From assembly GCA_003477345.1 (NCBI GenBank), contig DMTG01000242.1, forward strand, positions 1-7,365: a DNA stretch of 7,365 bases. The letters run 5' to 3'. This document shows positions 1 through 5,874 of the stretch, piece by piece. How positions within the stretch are numbered: the first letter of the stretch is position 1; the number at the start of each line of letters is the position of its first letter. Position numbers and translations under genes: made by a program. The DNA is from Succinivibrionaceae bacterium. Lineage in GTDB: Bacteria > Pseudomonadota > Gammaproteobacteria > Enterobacterales > Succinivibrionaceae. Under the pieces are notes generated by a model that saw nothing but the letters and a program-made list of their open reading frames with translations, did no database searches and was not told where the DNA came from.

Positions 1-337
1 TCTTGCCGCAGGAACCGGTAAGAGAAACGATTCTGGCTTTAGACTGCTGGCGCACCAGCTGTCCGCACAGGCCTAAAAGCCGCAGGGTATCCTCACACAT
101 GACAACCGGTACATTAAGCTTAATTCCGAGATCGCGGCTCACACCGACGGCCGCCGCACCGTTTTTTACTGCGCTTTCAATAAAGTCATGCGCATCAAAG
201 CGCTCGCCTTTGAGAGCTATAAACAAAGCCCCCTCACACTTGCGCGAGTCGGTTGCAACTTTAGTTACCGTAGCGTCGCTGCCAATAAGTCTTGCGCCGG
301 CGGCCGCCGCCAGTTCTGATAGCTTAAAATCAATCAC
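1..337 (-). CDS. murF: MurF, UDP-MurNAc-tripeptide D-Ala-D-Ala ligase (5' part only)
   Basis: This cytoplasmic ATP-dependent Mur ligase adds D-Ala-D-Ala to UDP-MurNAc-tripeptide, completing the pentapeptide precursor of peptidoglycan. Only the first 112 codons are in the window; the E. coli protein has about 450. Seen directly: an N-terminal Mur domain with TDSRK (residues 29-33), then ALKGERFDAHDF (41-52), which is nearly identical to E. coli MurF, then VRQQ (95-98). The ATP-binding P-loop begins at LTGSCGK (106-112), where the window cuts the gene. I place the start at the GTG at 337-335, six bases after a GGAG ribosome site. An ATG two bases upstream is followed at once by TGA and cannot encode the protein. 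The reading frame overlaps the last 8 bases of murE, so translation is probably coupled. No other family fits; the uncertainty is only in the start codon. Confidence 0.95.
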   Translation of the reverse strand, partial: MIDFKLSELAAAAGARLIGSDATVTKVATDSRKCEGALFIALKGERFDAHDFIESAVKNGAAAVGVSRDLGIKLNVPVVMCEDTLRLLGLCGQLVRQQSKARIVSLTGSCGK

Positions 338-1829
338 ATTTAACTCCACAAAGTTCTGCGGCTATTTCTCTGTCTGAGAAATGAATAGTTCTGTCCTTGA
401 AGATCTGATAGTCTTCATGTCCCTTGCCCGCAATCACCACGCAGTCGTCCTGGCCGGCCTTTTCAAAGGCGTATTCTATGGCTTTTCTGCGATCTTCTAT
501 CACGGTGATATTGCTGGCGTTGGCTACACCTAATTCCATATCCTTTAAGATGGCCTGCGGATCTTCGGTTCTTGGATTATCCGAAGTAAAGACGGCGTGA
601 TCTGCAAAGACACTGGCCTTGATAGCCATAATCGGGCGCTTGCCCTTGTCGCGATCTCCACCGCAGCCTAGCACGCACCAGATGCTGCCTTTTGGATGAT
701 GAATTCTGGCGCCTCTTAATACCTGCTCGACACCATCTGGGGTATGCGCATAGTCAACCACTACGCTAGGCCCCTCTTTGCCTTTAAAGATTTCCATACG
801 GCCCTTTACCGGATTTATTTCCCGGCAGGTGCGCATGAGCTCAGAAAACGGCATATGCACTGACAAAAGAAGTCCGATGGCACAGGCCAGGTTCTCCACA
901 TTGAAGGCACCTAAAAGTCTTGACTTGAACTCTCCACTGCCGAAATTGCTGTCCACCTCAAAAGTGACGCCGTCACTTGAATAGTTAATGTCAGTTATGG
1001 AAACAAAGCGGCCTGCCACGAAATGAGTGGAGGAGTCGGCAAAGTAATTATGCGTACTGTAGGAGCAGCCGTCTCTGAATAACAAAGAAAAAGCCTTTCC
1101 TGTTTCATTGTCCACGTTGATAACGGTATGAGAGGCATCCACCATCGACAGGAATTTTTCTTTGGCATCGGCATAGTTTTTCATGGTGCCGTGGAAATCT
1201 AAGTGATCACGCGTTAAGTTGGTAAAGCCGCCGGCGACAAAACGGACATTGTCCACTCTGCCCTGTACTACGCCGATGGAGGAGACCTCCATGGCCACGT
1301 ATTCAGCGCCGTCCTTTAACATCTGTGCTAGCGTACGCTGCAGCTGCAGAGCATCGAGCGTGGTATTGGCTGACTTGGTAAGATTTGGCAGAAAGCCGTT
1401 GCCCAGAGTGCCCAGCACTCCGCAGCGGTGTCCTAGCAGCGAGAGCCACTGAGCCACTACATTGGCAATCGTGCTCTTGCCGTTGGTACCGGTGACACCT
1501 ATGACCTTGAGAGTTTCACTTGGATAATGGTAGAACCAGGAGGCCAGAAGGCCAAGGCCCATATCTTCGGGCATTTCAAAAACCGGAATGGAGAGCTTCT
1601 TTAAAACTTCAGAAGTCGGCATATTGCCAGCCTGACAGATAACAGCCATTGCCCCGTTGGCCTCGGCTTTTCTTACAAAGTCCACTCCGTTTACGAGAGT
1701 TCCCCGTAGAGCTACAAAAACGCAGGAAGGGCTGACAAGACGCGAATCGCCTTCTAAAAACTCGACCTCTTTATCTGAATATTCGTCCTTGTAACCTAAG
1801 AATTTTGCTATTTCATTTAATGTACGCAT
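330..1829 (-). CDS. murE: MurE, UDP-MurNAc-L-Ala-D-Glu:meso-diaminopimelate ligase
   Basis: The enzyme adds the third amino acid to UDP-MurNAc-dipeptide in the cytoplasm, using ATP, upstream of MurF. The 499-residue product matches the family length (E. coli about 495). Visible in order: N-terminal UDP-substrate domain with GDSR (27-30); the P-loop GVTGTNGKST (111-120); AMEVSS (179-184) and FTNLTRDHLDFHG (202-214); YADAKEKF (219-226), whose Lys223 matches the carbamylated lysine of the family; VDYAHTPDGVE (358-368); GCGGDRDKGKRP (388-399); DNPR (417-420); and GKGHEDYQ (468-475). The DNPR motif with its arginine is the known signature for meso-diaminopimelate; lysine-adding enzymes differ there. 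This implies DAP-type peptidoglycan. The ATG at 1829-1827 has no strong ribosome site nearby. It follows ftsI after a 78 bp gap, wide for this cluster, and its end overlaps murF. Confidence 0.98.
   Translation of the reverse strand: MRTLNEIAKFLGYKDEYSDKEVEFLEGDSRLVSPSCVFVALRGTLVNGVDFVRKAEANGAMAVICQAGNMPTSEVLKKLSIPVFEMPEDMGLGLLASWFYHYPSETLKVIGVTGTNGKSTIANVVAQWLSLLGHRCGVLGTLGNGFLPNLTKSANTTLDALQLQRTLAQMLKDGAEYVAMEVSSIGVVQGRVDNVRFVAGGFTNLTRDHLDFHGTMKNYADAKEKFLSMVDASHTVINVDNETGKAFSLLFRDGCSYSTHNYFADSSTHFVAGRFVSITDINYSSDGVTFEVDSNFGSGEFKSRLLGAFNVENLACAIGLLLSVHMPFSELMRTCREINPVKGRMEIFKGKEGPSVVVDYAHTPDGVEQVLRGARIHHPKGSIWCVLGCGGDRDKGKRPIMAIKASVFADHAVFTSDNPRTEDPQAILKDMELGVANASNITVIEDRRKAIEYAFEKAGQDDCVVIAGKGHEDYQIFKDRTIHFSDREIAAELCGVKCD
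344..347 (-). promoter_or_regulatory. Ribosome binding site of murF
   Basis: GGAG on the minus strand lies inside the last codons of murE and six bases before the GTG at 337-335. This spacing favours the GTG over the ATG at 339-337, which has four bases of spacing and is followed directly by TGA. It supports a non-ATG start for murF and coupling to murE translation. Confidence 0.65.
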
Positions 1830-1846
1830 TTTTTATTCTACTTTTT

Positions 1847-1868
1847 GCCTCGTTAAATCTATTGAGGC
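1847..1868. repeat. Small inverted repeat in the ftsI-murE gap
   Basis: GCCTC (1847-1851) and GAGGC (1864-1868) can pair across a 12-base loop in the 78 bp between ftsI and murE. On the transcribed (minus) strand the stem is followed by an A-run, not a T-run, so it is not a terminator for the cluster. It puts a GAGG sequence 18 bases before the murE ATG, too far to be a normal ribosome site. The same gap has GCTGCC twice (1889-1894 and 1898-1903). The function is unknown and it may be chance. Confidence 0.25.
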
Positions 1869-1907
1869 GCTGTGTCTAACTTTATGGCGCTGCCTTTGCT
1901 GCCAAAA

Positions 1908-3608
1908 CTAATCTTCTAGTTTTCTATCAGGCGGTACATTATACAACTGAAGTGCCCTGGACATCACTTCACTGAACGCAGGTCCTGAAACAGTGCCTCC
2001 GTAAAAGCCTCCCTCTCTTGGCGCCTTGACCACGACCACCATGGCAAAGCGCGGATTGCCGATAGGAGCAAAGCCTGCGAAAGTAGACATATAAAGACTG
2101 CTGTAGGTGCCGGAGGCGGCGATTTTGGCAGTACCGGTCTTGCCTGCAACCCGATAGCGGTTGATGGCGGCTTTTTTACCGGTACCTTCTGCAACTACTG
2201 ATTCCATGGCATTCTGCATGCGCATCACGTGTCCCCGGTCTAAAACCTGATGCCCCTCATCAGGGGTTTTCAGCTTCAGGATGGACACCTGATGCTGAAG
2301 CCCGTCATTGGCCAGCGTGGCATAGGCTGAGGTCAGCTGCAGATTGGTTACGGAAATACCGTAGCCAAAGCCTAAGGTTGCCTTGTCGATTTCCGCCCAG
2401 AACGGACGGTTGCTGCGCAGGATGCCGCTGCTCTCGCCGGTAAGTCCCGAGGCGGTTCGGCTGCCGAAGCCGAACCGCTCTAAAAGATTCATGATCTTGT
2501 GCGGACCTATCTCCATGGAAATATGCGCCATACCGGTGTTGGAGGAGTATTTGATAATATCTAAAAGAGTGCCGCTGTCCATGGAATGGCTGTCTCTTAC
2601 CAGCTTGCCGTCCACTTTGAACGGTCTGGTGTCAAAGACCTCTCTCCAGTTGACCGCGCCGTCTTCTAAAGCCGCCAGCGCCACAATCGGTTTTACAGTG
2701 GAACCCGGCTCAAAATTGTCAGTAACCGAAATATTTTTGGCCTTGGACGGATCAAACACACTGCGATCATTTGGGTCGAACGACGGATAGTTAGCCATGC
2801 ACAGTATTTCACCGGTCTTGACGTCTATAAGCACCGCGCTGGCACAGTCAGCCTTGTGGAAGTTTACCGTTTTCTCAAGCTCGCTGTAGGCAAGCGACTG
2901 CAGTCTTTCATCGATGCTTAATATAAGATTGCCGCCAGGCGAGCTCTCTTTTACAGTACCGATGCTTTCAATCACATTGTTGTAGCGATCTTTGCGCATC
3001 TTGGTAACCGAGCCCTGAGCGGTAAGATAGCTGTTAAAGCTCTGCTCTACGCCGTAGATGCCGTTGCCCTGGCCATCCAGAATTCCTACAAGCGAGGCAT
3101 TGACAAAGCCGGTTGGATAGGAGCGCTTGTAGCTGTCGCTTATGATGAAGCAGTCTTTGGCCAGCTTTTCAAGCTTTAAGGCCCTGTCAGGTTCTAACGC
3201 TTTGACAAGCGGCACACGGCGTCTTGAACTGTCTTTTAATTTTTCATATAGCCAGGAGGTTTCCACATTCAGAGTTTTGGCAATCTCCGCCATCACTTCT
3301 TTTTTGTCGTAGATACCGTACTCATGGAAACGCTGGGCATCGCCCTCAATGATTTTTACCGGAATGGAGATAGCCAGCAGGGTGCCGTTGCGATCGTAGA
3401 TAGTGCCTCTTGGAGGCATGTAGTTATAGTTGCGCACGATGCGGTCATCGCCCGCTTTTATGAGCGGATCAGGATGCAGCACCTGAATCCACAGCAGTCT
3501 TGCGACCAGTGCGGATGTTGCCAGAAACAGCACTATCCATACCAGTCCCATACGGAAACGCGAAATACGGAAGGTGTTCTGATCTTCCCTGTTTTCAGAA
3601 AAAGCCAT
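1908..3608 (-). CDS. ftsI: FtsI (PBP3), septal peptidoglycan DD-transpeptidase
   Basis: This inner-membrane penicillin-binding protein crosslinks peptidoglycan at the division septum with FtsW, under control of FtsQLB. The 566-residue product is close to E. coli FtsI (588). Residues 1-19 are a basic cytoplasmic tail; about 20-44 form one membrane anchor. PPRGTIYDRNG (65-75) opens the non-catalytic domain, followed by SIPVK (81-85). The transpeptidase motifs are complete: STVK with catalytic Ser303 (303-306), SSN (355-357) and KTG (490-492). There is no glycosyltransferase domain, so this is a class B PBP. Its place directly behind ftsL distinguishes it from the elongation enzyme PBP2 (mrdA). 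The ATG at 3608-3606 follows the ftsL stop by 11 bases, with only an AGG 14 bases upstream, so expression probably relies on coupling to ftsL. Target of beta-lactams in this family. Confidence 0.97.
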   Translation of the reverse strand: MAFSENREDQNTFRISRFRMGLVWIVLFLATSALVARLLWIQVLHPDPLIKAGDDRIVRNYNYMPPRGTIYDRNGTLLAISIPVKIIEGDAQRFHEYGIYDKKEVMAEIAKTLNVETSWLYEKLKDSSRRRVPLVKALEPDRALKLEKLAKDCFIISDSYKRSYPTGFVNASLVGILDGQGNGIYGVEQSFNSYLTAQGSVTKMRKDRYNNVIESIGTVKESSPGGNLILSIDERLQSLAYSELEKTVNFHKADCASAVLIDVKTGEILCMANYPSFDPNDRSVFDPSKAKNISVTDNFEPGSTVKPIVALAALEDGAVNWREVFDTRPFKVDGKLVRDSHSMDSGTLLDIIKYSSNTGMAHISMEIGPHKIMNLLERFGFGSRTASGLTGESSGILRSNRPFWAEIDKATLGFGYGISVTNLQLTSAYATLANDGLQHQVSILKLKTPDEGHQVLDRGHVMRMQNAMESVVAEGTGKKAAINRYRVAGKTGTAKIAASGTYSSLYMSTFAGFAPIGNPRFAMVVVVKAPREGGFYGGTVSGPAFSEVMSRALQLYNVPPDRKLED

Positions 3609-3619
3609 GATATAAAACG

Positions 3620-4138
3620 CTACCTGTCAAGCCGAAGTACAATCTCTTCGTCTGTTTTAGGAGATACCATGCCCAGGCGGGTTTCTGCCAGCATTCTTAT
3701 CTTCGCATCTTCTGAGAGCACCTGGCGCTCTGAACACAGCGTCTGATACTCGTTCTGCAGCACTTCAACCTGAGAGGTCAGATCGTAATGCTTTGCAATC
3801 ATGGTGCGGGTCTCCTGAGCCTGATAAATCTTAAAGAGCGCCAGAGCACAGGCGGTAAGTACCAGCACATAGGTAAAGGTATGTCTGATTATATCCAAAG
3901 CCACGCACGGCACCAGGCTCTGTACCTTTTCAGGAACATAGGCAAAGCCTGATCGGGTTGCAAACTTAGGAGTAAAAGACTCATCTATGGTAATAGTCTG
4001 AATGGTGACAGACTCGCTTTGAGCCTGATTTTCCATGTCAGGAGCACTGTCCACAGCAGACATGTCCTCCTGTCGCTCCTTTGTATTATCCTCGTCTGGT
4101 ATATCAAAATCGTATTTTTCTGCTGTTGAATATTGCAT
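3620..4138 (-). CDS. ftsL: FtsL, bitopic cell division protein with a long acidic N-terminal tail
   Basis: FtsL forms a membrane complex with FtsB and FtsQ that activates FtsWI at the septum. The 172-residue product has one membrane segment (about 88-105), then a heptad-like periplasmic helix (about 106-152; SQVEVLQNEYQTLCSERQVL), then LAETRLGMVSP (150-160) and EEIVL (164-168), which match the conserved end of E. coli FtsL. Overall identity is low, as usual in this family, so position between rsmH and ftsI is strong support. The cytoplasmic tail of about 87 residues is much longer than in E. coli FtsL (121 residues in total) and is acidic: about 15 Asp/Glu and 3 Lys/Arg in the first 53. The ATG at 4138-4136 lies one base after the rsmH stop, with AAGG ten bases upstream. 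A second ATG (Met26, 4063-4061) directly follows AGGAGG and would give 147 residues. Confidence 0.9.
   Translation of the reverse strand: MQYSTAEKYDFDIPDEDNTKERQEDMSAVDSAPDMENQAQSESVTIQTITIDESFTPKFATRSGFAYVPEKVQSLVPCVALDIIRHTFTYVLVLTACALALFKIYQAQETRTMIAKHYDLTSQVEVLQNEYQTLCSERQVLSEDAKIRMLAETRLGMVSPKTDEEIVLRLDR
4066..4081 (-). promoter_or_regulatory. Purine-rich Shine-Dalgarno sequences before internal Met26 of ftsL
   Basis: AAGGAG (4081-4076) and AGGAGG (4071-4066) precede the in-frame ATG at 4063-4061 by 12 and 2 bases. Both spacings are off the optimum, but the match to the anti-Shine-Dalgarno sequence is better than at any other start in the cluster. It may be a second ftsL start, or simply the coding of KERQED. 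Confidence 0.35.
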
Positions 4139-4139
4139 A

Positions 4140-5090
4140 TCAGTCTAACCTTGACAGCTTTGAGGCTGTTCTCAACGTGGCGCTTCTAGAACGCACATTA
4201 AGTTTCAATTCCTGAGGCCCCGCCTTGACAGGACCGCCCTCGCTCTCTAGTGTTGCTGTAGCTAAACGCAGTTTTTCAGATTCTTCAAAGGTGATAGGCA
4301 GCCCGTTTGGCACCTTCTGCCCCTGAGATCTTTCTTTTATAAAATTCTTTACTATTCTGTCTTCCAGCGAGTGGAAGGTAATAACGCACAGTCTGCCGTG
4401 AGGCGCTAGCACATCGACTGCGCCGCACAGTCCCTGCTCAAGCTCAGTAAGCTCGCGGTTAACTGCAATTCTCAGCGCCTGAAAGCAGCGGGTCGCCTTG
4501 TTCTTGTGCATATTTCTAGACGGCACGGTGCGATCAATAAGGCCGGCTAGTTCCAACGTAGTCGTAAACGGCTTTTTCTCACGCTCTCTTACAATTGCTC
4601 CGGCAATTTTCGAGGCAAAATTCTCCTCGCCGTAGACTTTGAAAATGCGCGAGAGCTCATCACGGCTGCTCTTATTGACAATATCTGCTGCACTCACCTG
4701 GTCTTCAGGATTCATTCTCATGTCCAGAGGACCATCCCGGTCAAAGGAAAAGCCTCTTTTAGCATCATCAATCTGAGGTGAGGAGACGCCGATATCCATC
4801 AGAATACCGTCTACTCTGCCGGTAATGTCTAAAGAGTCACAGACCTCCTTAAGCTCTGAAAAGGCTCTGTGAACTATACAAAAGCGGCCATCTTCAATCT
4901 CACCTGCTGCCTTGACGGCCTCCGGATCGCGGTCGAGTGCGTACAGACGACCCGAAGTCCCCAGTCTTTTTAAGATCTCTTTAGAATGCCCGCCTCTGCC
5001 GAAGGTGGCATCAAGGTAGATCCCGTCCTCCTTTATCGCAAGAGCAGCAAGGACTTCCTGCAGCAGAACTGGAACATGGTTAAAGCTCAT
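4140..5090 (-). CDS. rsmH: RsmH (MraW), 16S rRNA (cytosine-1402-N4)-methyltransferase
   Basis: RsmH transfers a methyl group from S-adenosylmethionine to N4 of C1402 in the ribosomal decoding centre; it acts in the cytoplasm on the 30S subunit. The 316-residue product matches the family (E. coli 313). It starts with NHVPVLLQEVL (4-14). The SAM site is visible as LDATFGRGGHS (26-36) and ALDRDPEAV (51-59), followed by DGILMDIGVSS (94-104), RGFSF and DGPLDMRMN (119-127), ATRCFQALRIAVN (199-211), ITFHSLEDRIVK (237-248) and a closing RSRSATLR (300-307). All main blocks are present. The ATG at 5090-5088 is preceded by GGA at a 10-base spacing, and that GGA lies in a predicted hairpin. The stop TGA is one base before the ftsL ATG, so coupling is likely. 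Confidence 0.98.
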   Translation of the reverse strand: MSFNHVPVLLQEVLAALAIKEDGIYLDATFGRGGHSKEILKRLGTSGRLYALDRDPEAVKAAGEIEDGRFCIVHRAFSELKEVCDSLDITGRVDGILMDIGVSSPQIDDAKRGFSFDRDGPLDMRMNPEDQVSAADIVNKSSRDELSRIFKVYGEENFASKIAGAIVREREKKPFTTTLELAGLIDRTVPSRNMHKNKATRCFQALRIAVNRELTELEQGLCGAVDVLAPHGRLCVITFHSLEDRIVKNFIKERSQGQKVPNGLPITFEESEKLRLATATLESEGGPVKAGPQELKLNVRSRSATLRTASKLSRLD

Positions 5091-5093
5091 ATC

Positions 5094-5126
5094 AAAAAAT
5101 TCCGTTTCAAACGGTCTTGAACCGTT
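5094..5126 (-). promoter_or_regulatory. Two mutually exclusive hairpins in the mraZ-rsmH leader
   Basis: In the transcribed strand AACGGT (5126-5121) can pair with ACCGTT (5115-5110) over a 5-base loop. The same middle segment can instead pair forward: CCGTT (5114-5110) with AACGG (5106-5102) over a 3-base loop. The second stem is followed by AA and six T (5099-5094) and takes in the GGA that is the only ribosome-site candidate for rsmH. The geometry resembles an attenuator or a translational switch. The stems are short (6 and 5 bp), so function is inferred, not shown. Confidence 0.35.
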
Positions 5127-5144
5127 AACTGACTTTTAGTCTTA

Positions 5145-5627
5145 TTACAGTCTGAGTCCGTCAAACAATGGCTGCGAGGAAAGCGTCTTCATAGAGTCTT
5201 TAAGCAGCTGTTCATCAATTTCCTGCTGTTTCTCAAGATTTTCCTGAGACCAGAGTTCAAATTTATTATTAATACCGACCAGAAAAGCCTTTTTAGAAAG
5301 CCCCGCTTCATCACGAAGTTCCTGGGGGATCAGCACCCGTCCCTGTTTGTCTATGTCGCAGACTACCGCATTACCGATAAAGCGGCGCATGACCGTGCGG
5401 TACACAGGATCACGTAAGGTAGGCAGCGTGTTTAATACTTCCGCTACCCTGTCCCATTCGGAGGTCAGATAAACCCACAGGCATTTTTCAAACAGGCTTA
5501 CGGTTATTACTAATTTTTCCTGCTCATCATCTTTAAGCAGCTTTCGATAGCGCACGGGCATAGAGAGTCTGCCCTTGTCATCAAGGGAGACTTCTGTGGT
5601 TCCACTGAAAAGCATACTATCGAACAT
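5145..5627 (-). CDS. mraZ: MraZ, transcriptional regulator of the dcw cluster
   Basis: MraZ is a ring-forming DNA-binding protein of the AbrB-like fold that represses its own promoter and the division genes behind it. From the ATG at 5627-5625 the product has 160 residues (E. coli 152). The two hallmark DxxxR motifs are present: DDKGR (16-20, followed by LSMP) and DKQGR (93-97, followed by VLIP). NNKFELW (120-126) matches the conserved end of the second domain. I chose this ATG because GAGAG lies just upstream and because the family begins a few residues before LDxKGRL. An in-frame GTG at 5657-5655 would add ten residues, but it forms part of the third MraZ operator repeat. The ATG at 5615-5613 gives the best length match but has no ribosome site. 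First gene of the cluster, 54 bp ahead of rsmH. Confidence 0.95.
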   Translation of the reverse strand: MFDSMLFSGTTEVSLDDKGRLSMPVRYRKLLKDDEQEKLVITVSLFEKCLWVYLTSEWDRVAEVLNTLPTLRDPVYRTVMRRFIGNAVVCDIDKQGRVLIPQELRDEAGLSKKAFLVGINNKFELWSQENLEKQQEIDEQLLKDSMKTLSSQPLFDGLRL

Positions 5628-5647
5628 GGCACTCTCAAACTGATGGT

Positions 5648-5677
5648 ATTTTTCCACAAAATACCACTTTATTCCAC
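5648..5677 (-). promoter_or_regulatory. MraZ operator: three GTGG repeats with 10 bp period
   Basis: On the minus strand GTGG occurs at 5677-5674, 5667-5664 and 5657-5654, each followed by A or T and an AT-rich spacer, exactly one repeat per helical turn. In E. coli MraZ is known to bind three direct TGGGN repeats separated by 5 bp upstream of mraZ, the same period and copy number. Here the core is TGGA/TGGT/TGGA. The array ends about 20 bases before the mraZ ATG, downstream of the candidate promoter, which suits autorepression. Confidence 0.8.
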
Positions 5678-5686
5678 ATTAATGTG
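5675..5686. repeat. 12 bp perfect palindrome next to the MraZ operator
   Basis: CACATTAATGTG is a perfect inverted repeat. It shares its outer bases with the first GTGG operator repeat of mraZ. It may be a second regulator's half-site pair or chance in AT-rich DNA; no known operator is assigned. Confidence 0.4.
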
Positions 5687-5717
5687 TGACTTTTATCTAC
5701 ATTAGCTATAAGAAAGG

Positions 5718-5746
5718 CTTATATATGCGAAAAATTAGCAGGTTAG
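5718..5746 (-). promoter_or_regulatory. Candidate sigma-70 promoter for mraZ and the dcw cluster
   Basis: Minus-strand TATAAG (5723-5718) matches five of six -10 consensus bases, and CTAACC (5746-5741) matches three of six at the -35 position with a 17 bp spacer. Initiation would fall near 5711, leaving a leader of about 84 bases that contains the MraZ repeats. A weaker alternative -10, TATAGC, lies at 5710-5705. Confidence 0.35.
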
Positions 5747-5790
5747 CGGTTTTAAAAACATTAATTATTTCCGTCGATTTCAGAGCTAAG

Positions 5791-5818
5791 CTTACTCACA
5801 GATTTATCAGTGTATAAT
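5791..5818 (+). promoter_or_regulatory. Candidate sigma-70 promoter for lpoA
   Basis: A perfect TATAAT (5813-5818) lies 56 bases before the lpoA ATG. The best -35 is CTTACT (5791-5796), three of six matches, with a 16 bp spacer. Transcription would start near 5825. The -10 is convincing; the -35 is weak. Confidence 0.5.
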
Positions 5819-5868
5819 GCACATAAGCAAAATATATTGTCATTTGCATTTAACCTCAGACAGTACAT

Positions 5869-5872
5869 AGGA
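5869..5872 (+). promoter_or_regulatory. Ribosome binding site of lpoA
   Basis: AGGA precedes the ATG at 5875 by only 2 bases and the in-frame GTG at 5881 by 8 bases. By spacing the GTG is the better start; by codon preference the ATG is. The two starts differ by two residues at the tip of the signal peptide. Confidence 0.5.
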
Positions 5873-5874
5873 AA

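Noticed and set aside
106..112. Cysteine in the MurF P-loop (TGSCGK) as a defect
   Set aside because: The visible stretch is MurF residues 106-112, just inside the left edge on the minus strand. The position tolerates small residues in Mur ligases and the Gly-Lys core is intact, so this is a normal variant. The coordinates here are residue numbers; the bases are about 2-22.
3..377. Plus-strand open frame of 124 codons at the left edge
   Set aside because: It lies antisense to the clearly recognised murF start and murE end, and its Ser/Pro/Arg-rich product resembles no family.
1847..1868. Terminator after ftsI
   Set aside because: The stem is only 5 bp with a 12-base loop, and no T-run follows on the transcribed strand.
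2383..2790. Plus-strand open frame of 135 codons
   Set aside because: It is antisense to the transpeptidase domain of ftsI, where the conserved coding is on the minus strand.
3324..3746. Plus-strand open frame of 140 codons
   Set aside because: It is antisense to the N-terminal part of ftsI and the end of ftsL, with no ribosome site or recognisable domain.
5658..5874. RNase P RNA (rnpB) or another RNA gene in the divergent spacer
   Set aside because: Considered because rnpB neighbours mraZ in Pseudomonas, but the spacer is only about 217-247 bp, AT-rich and without the expected stems.
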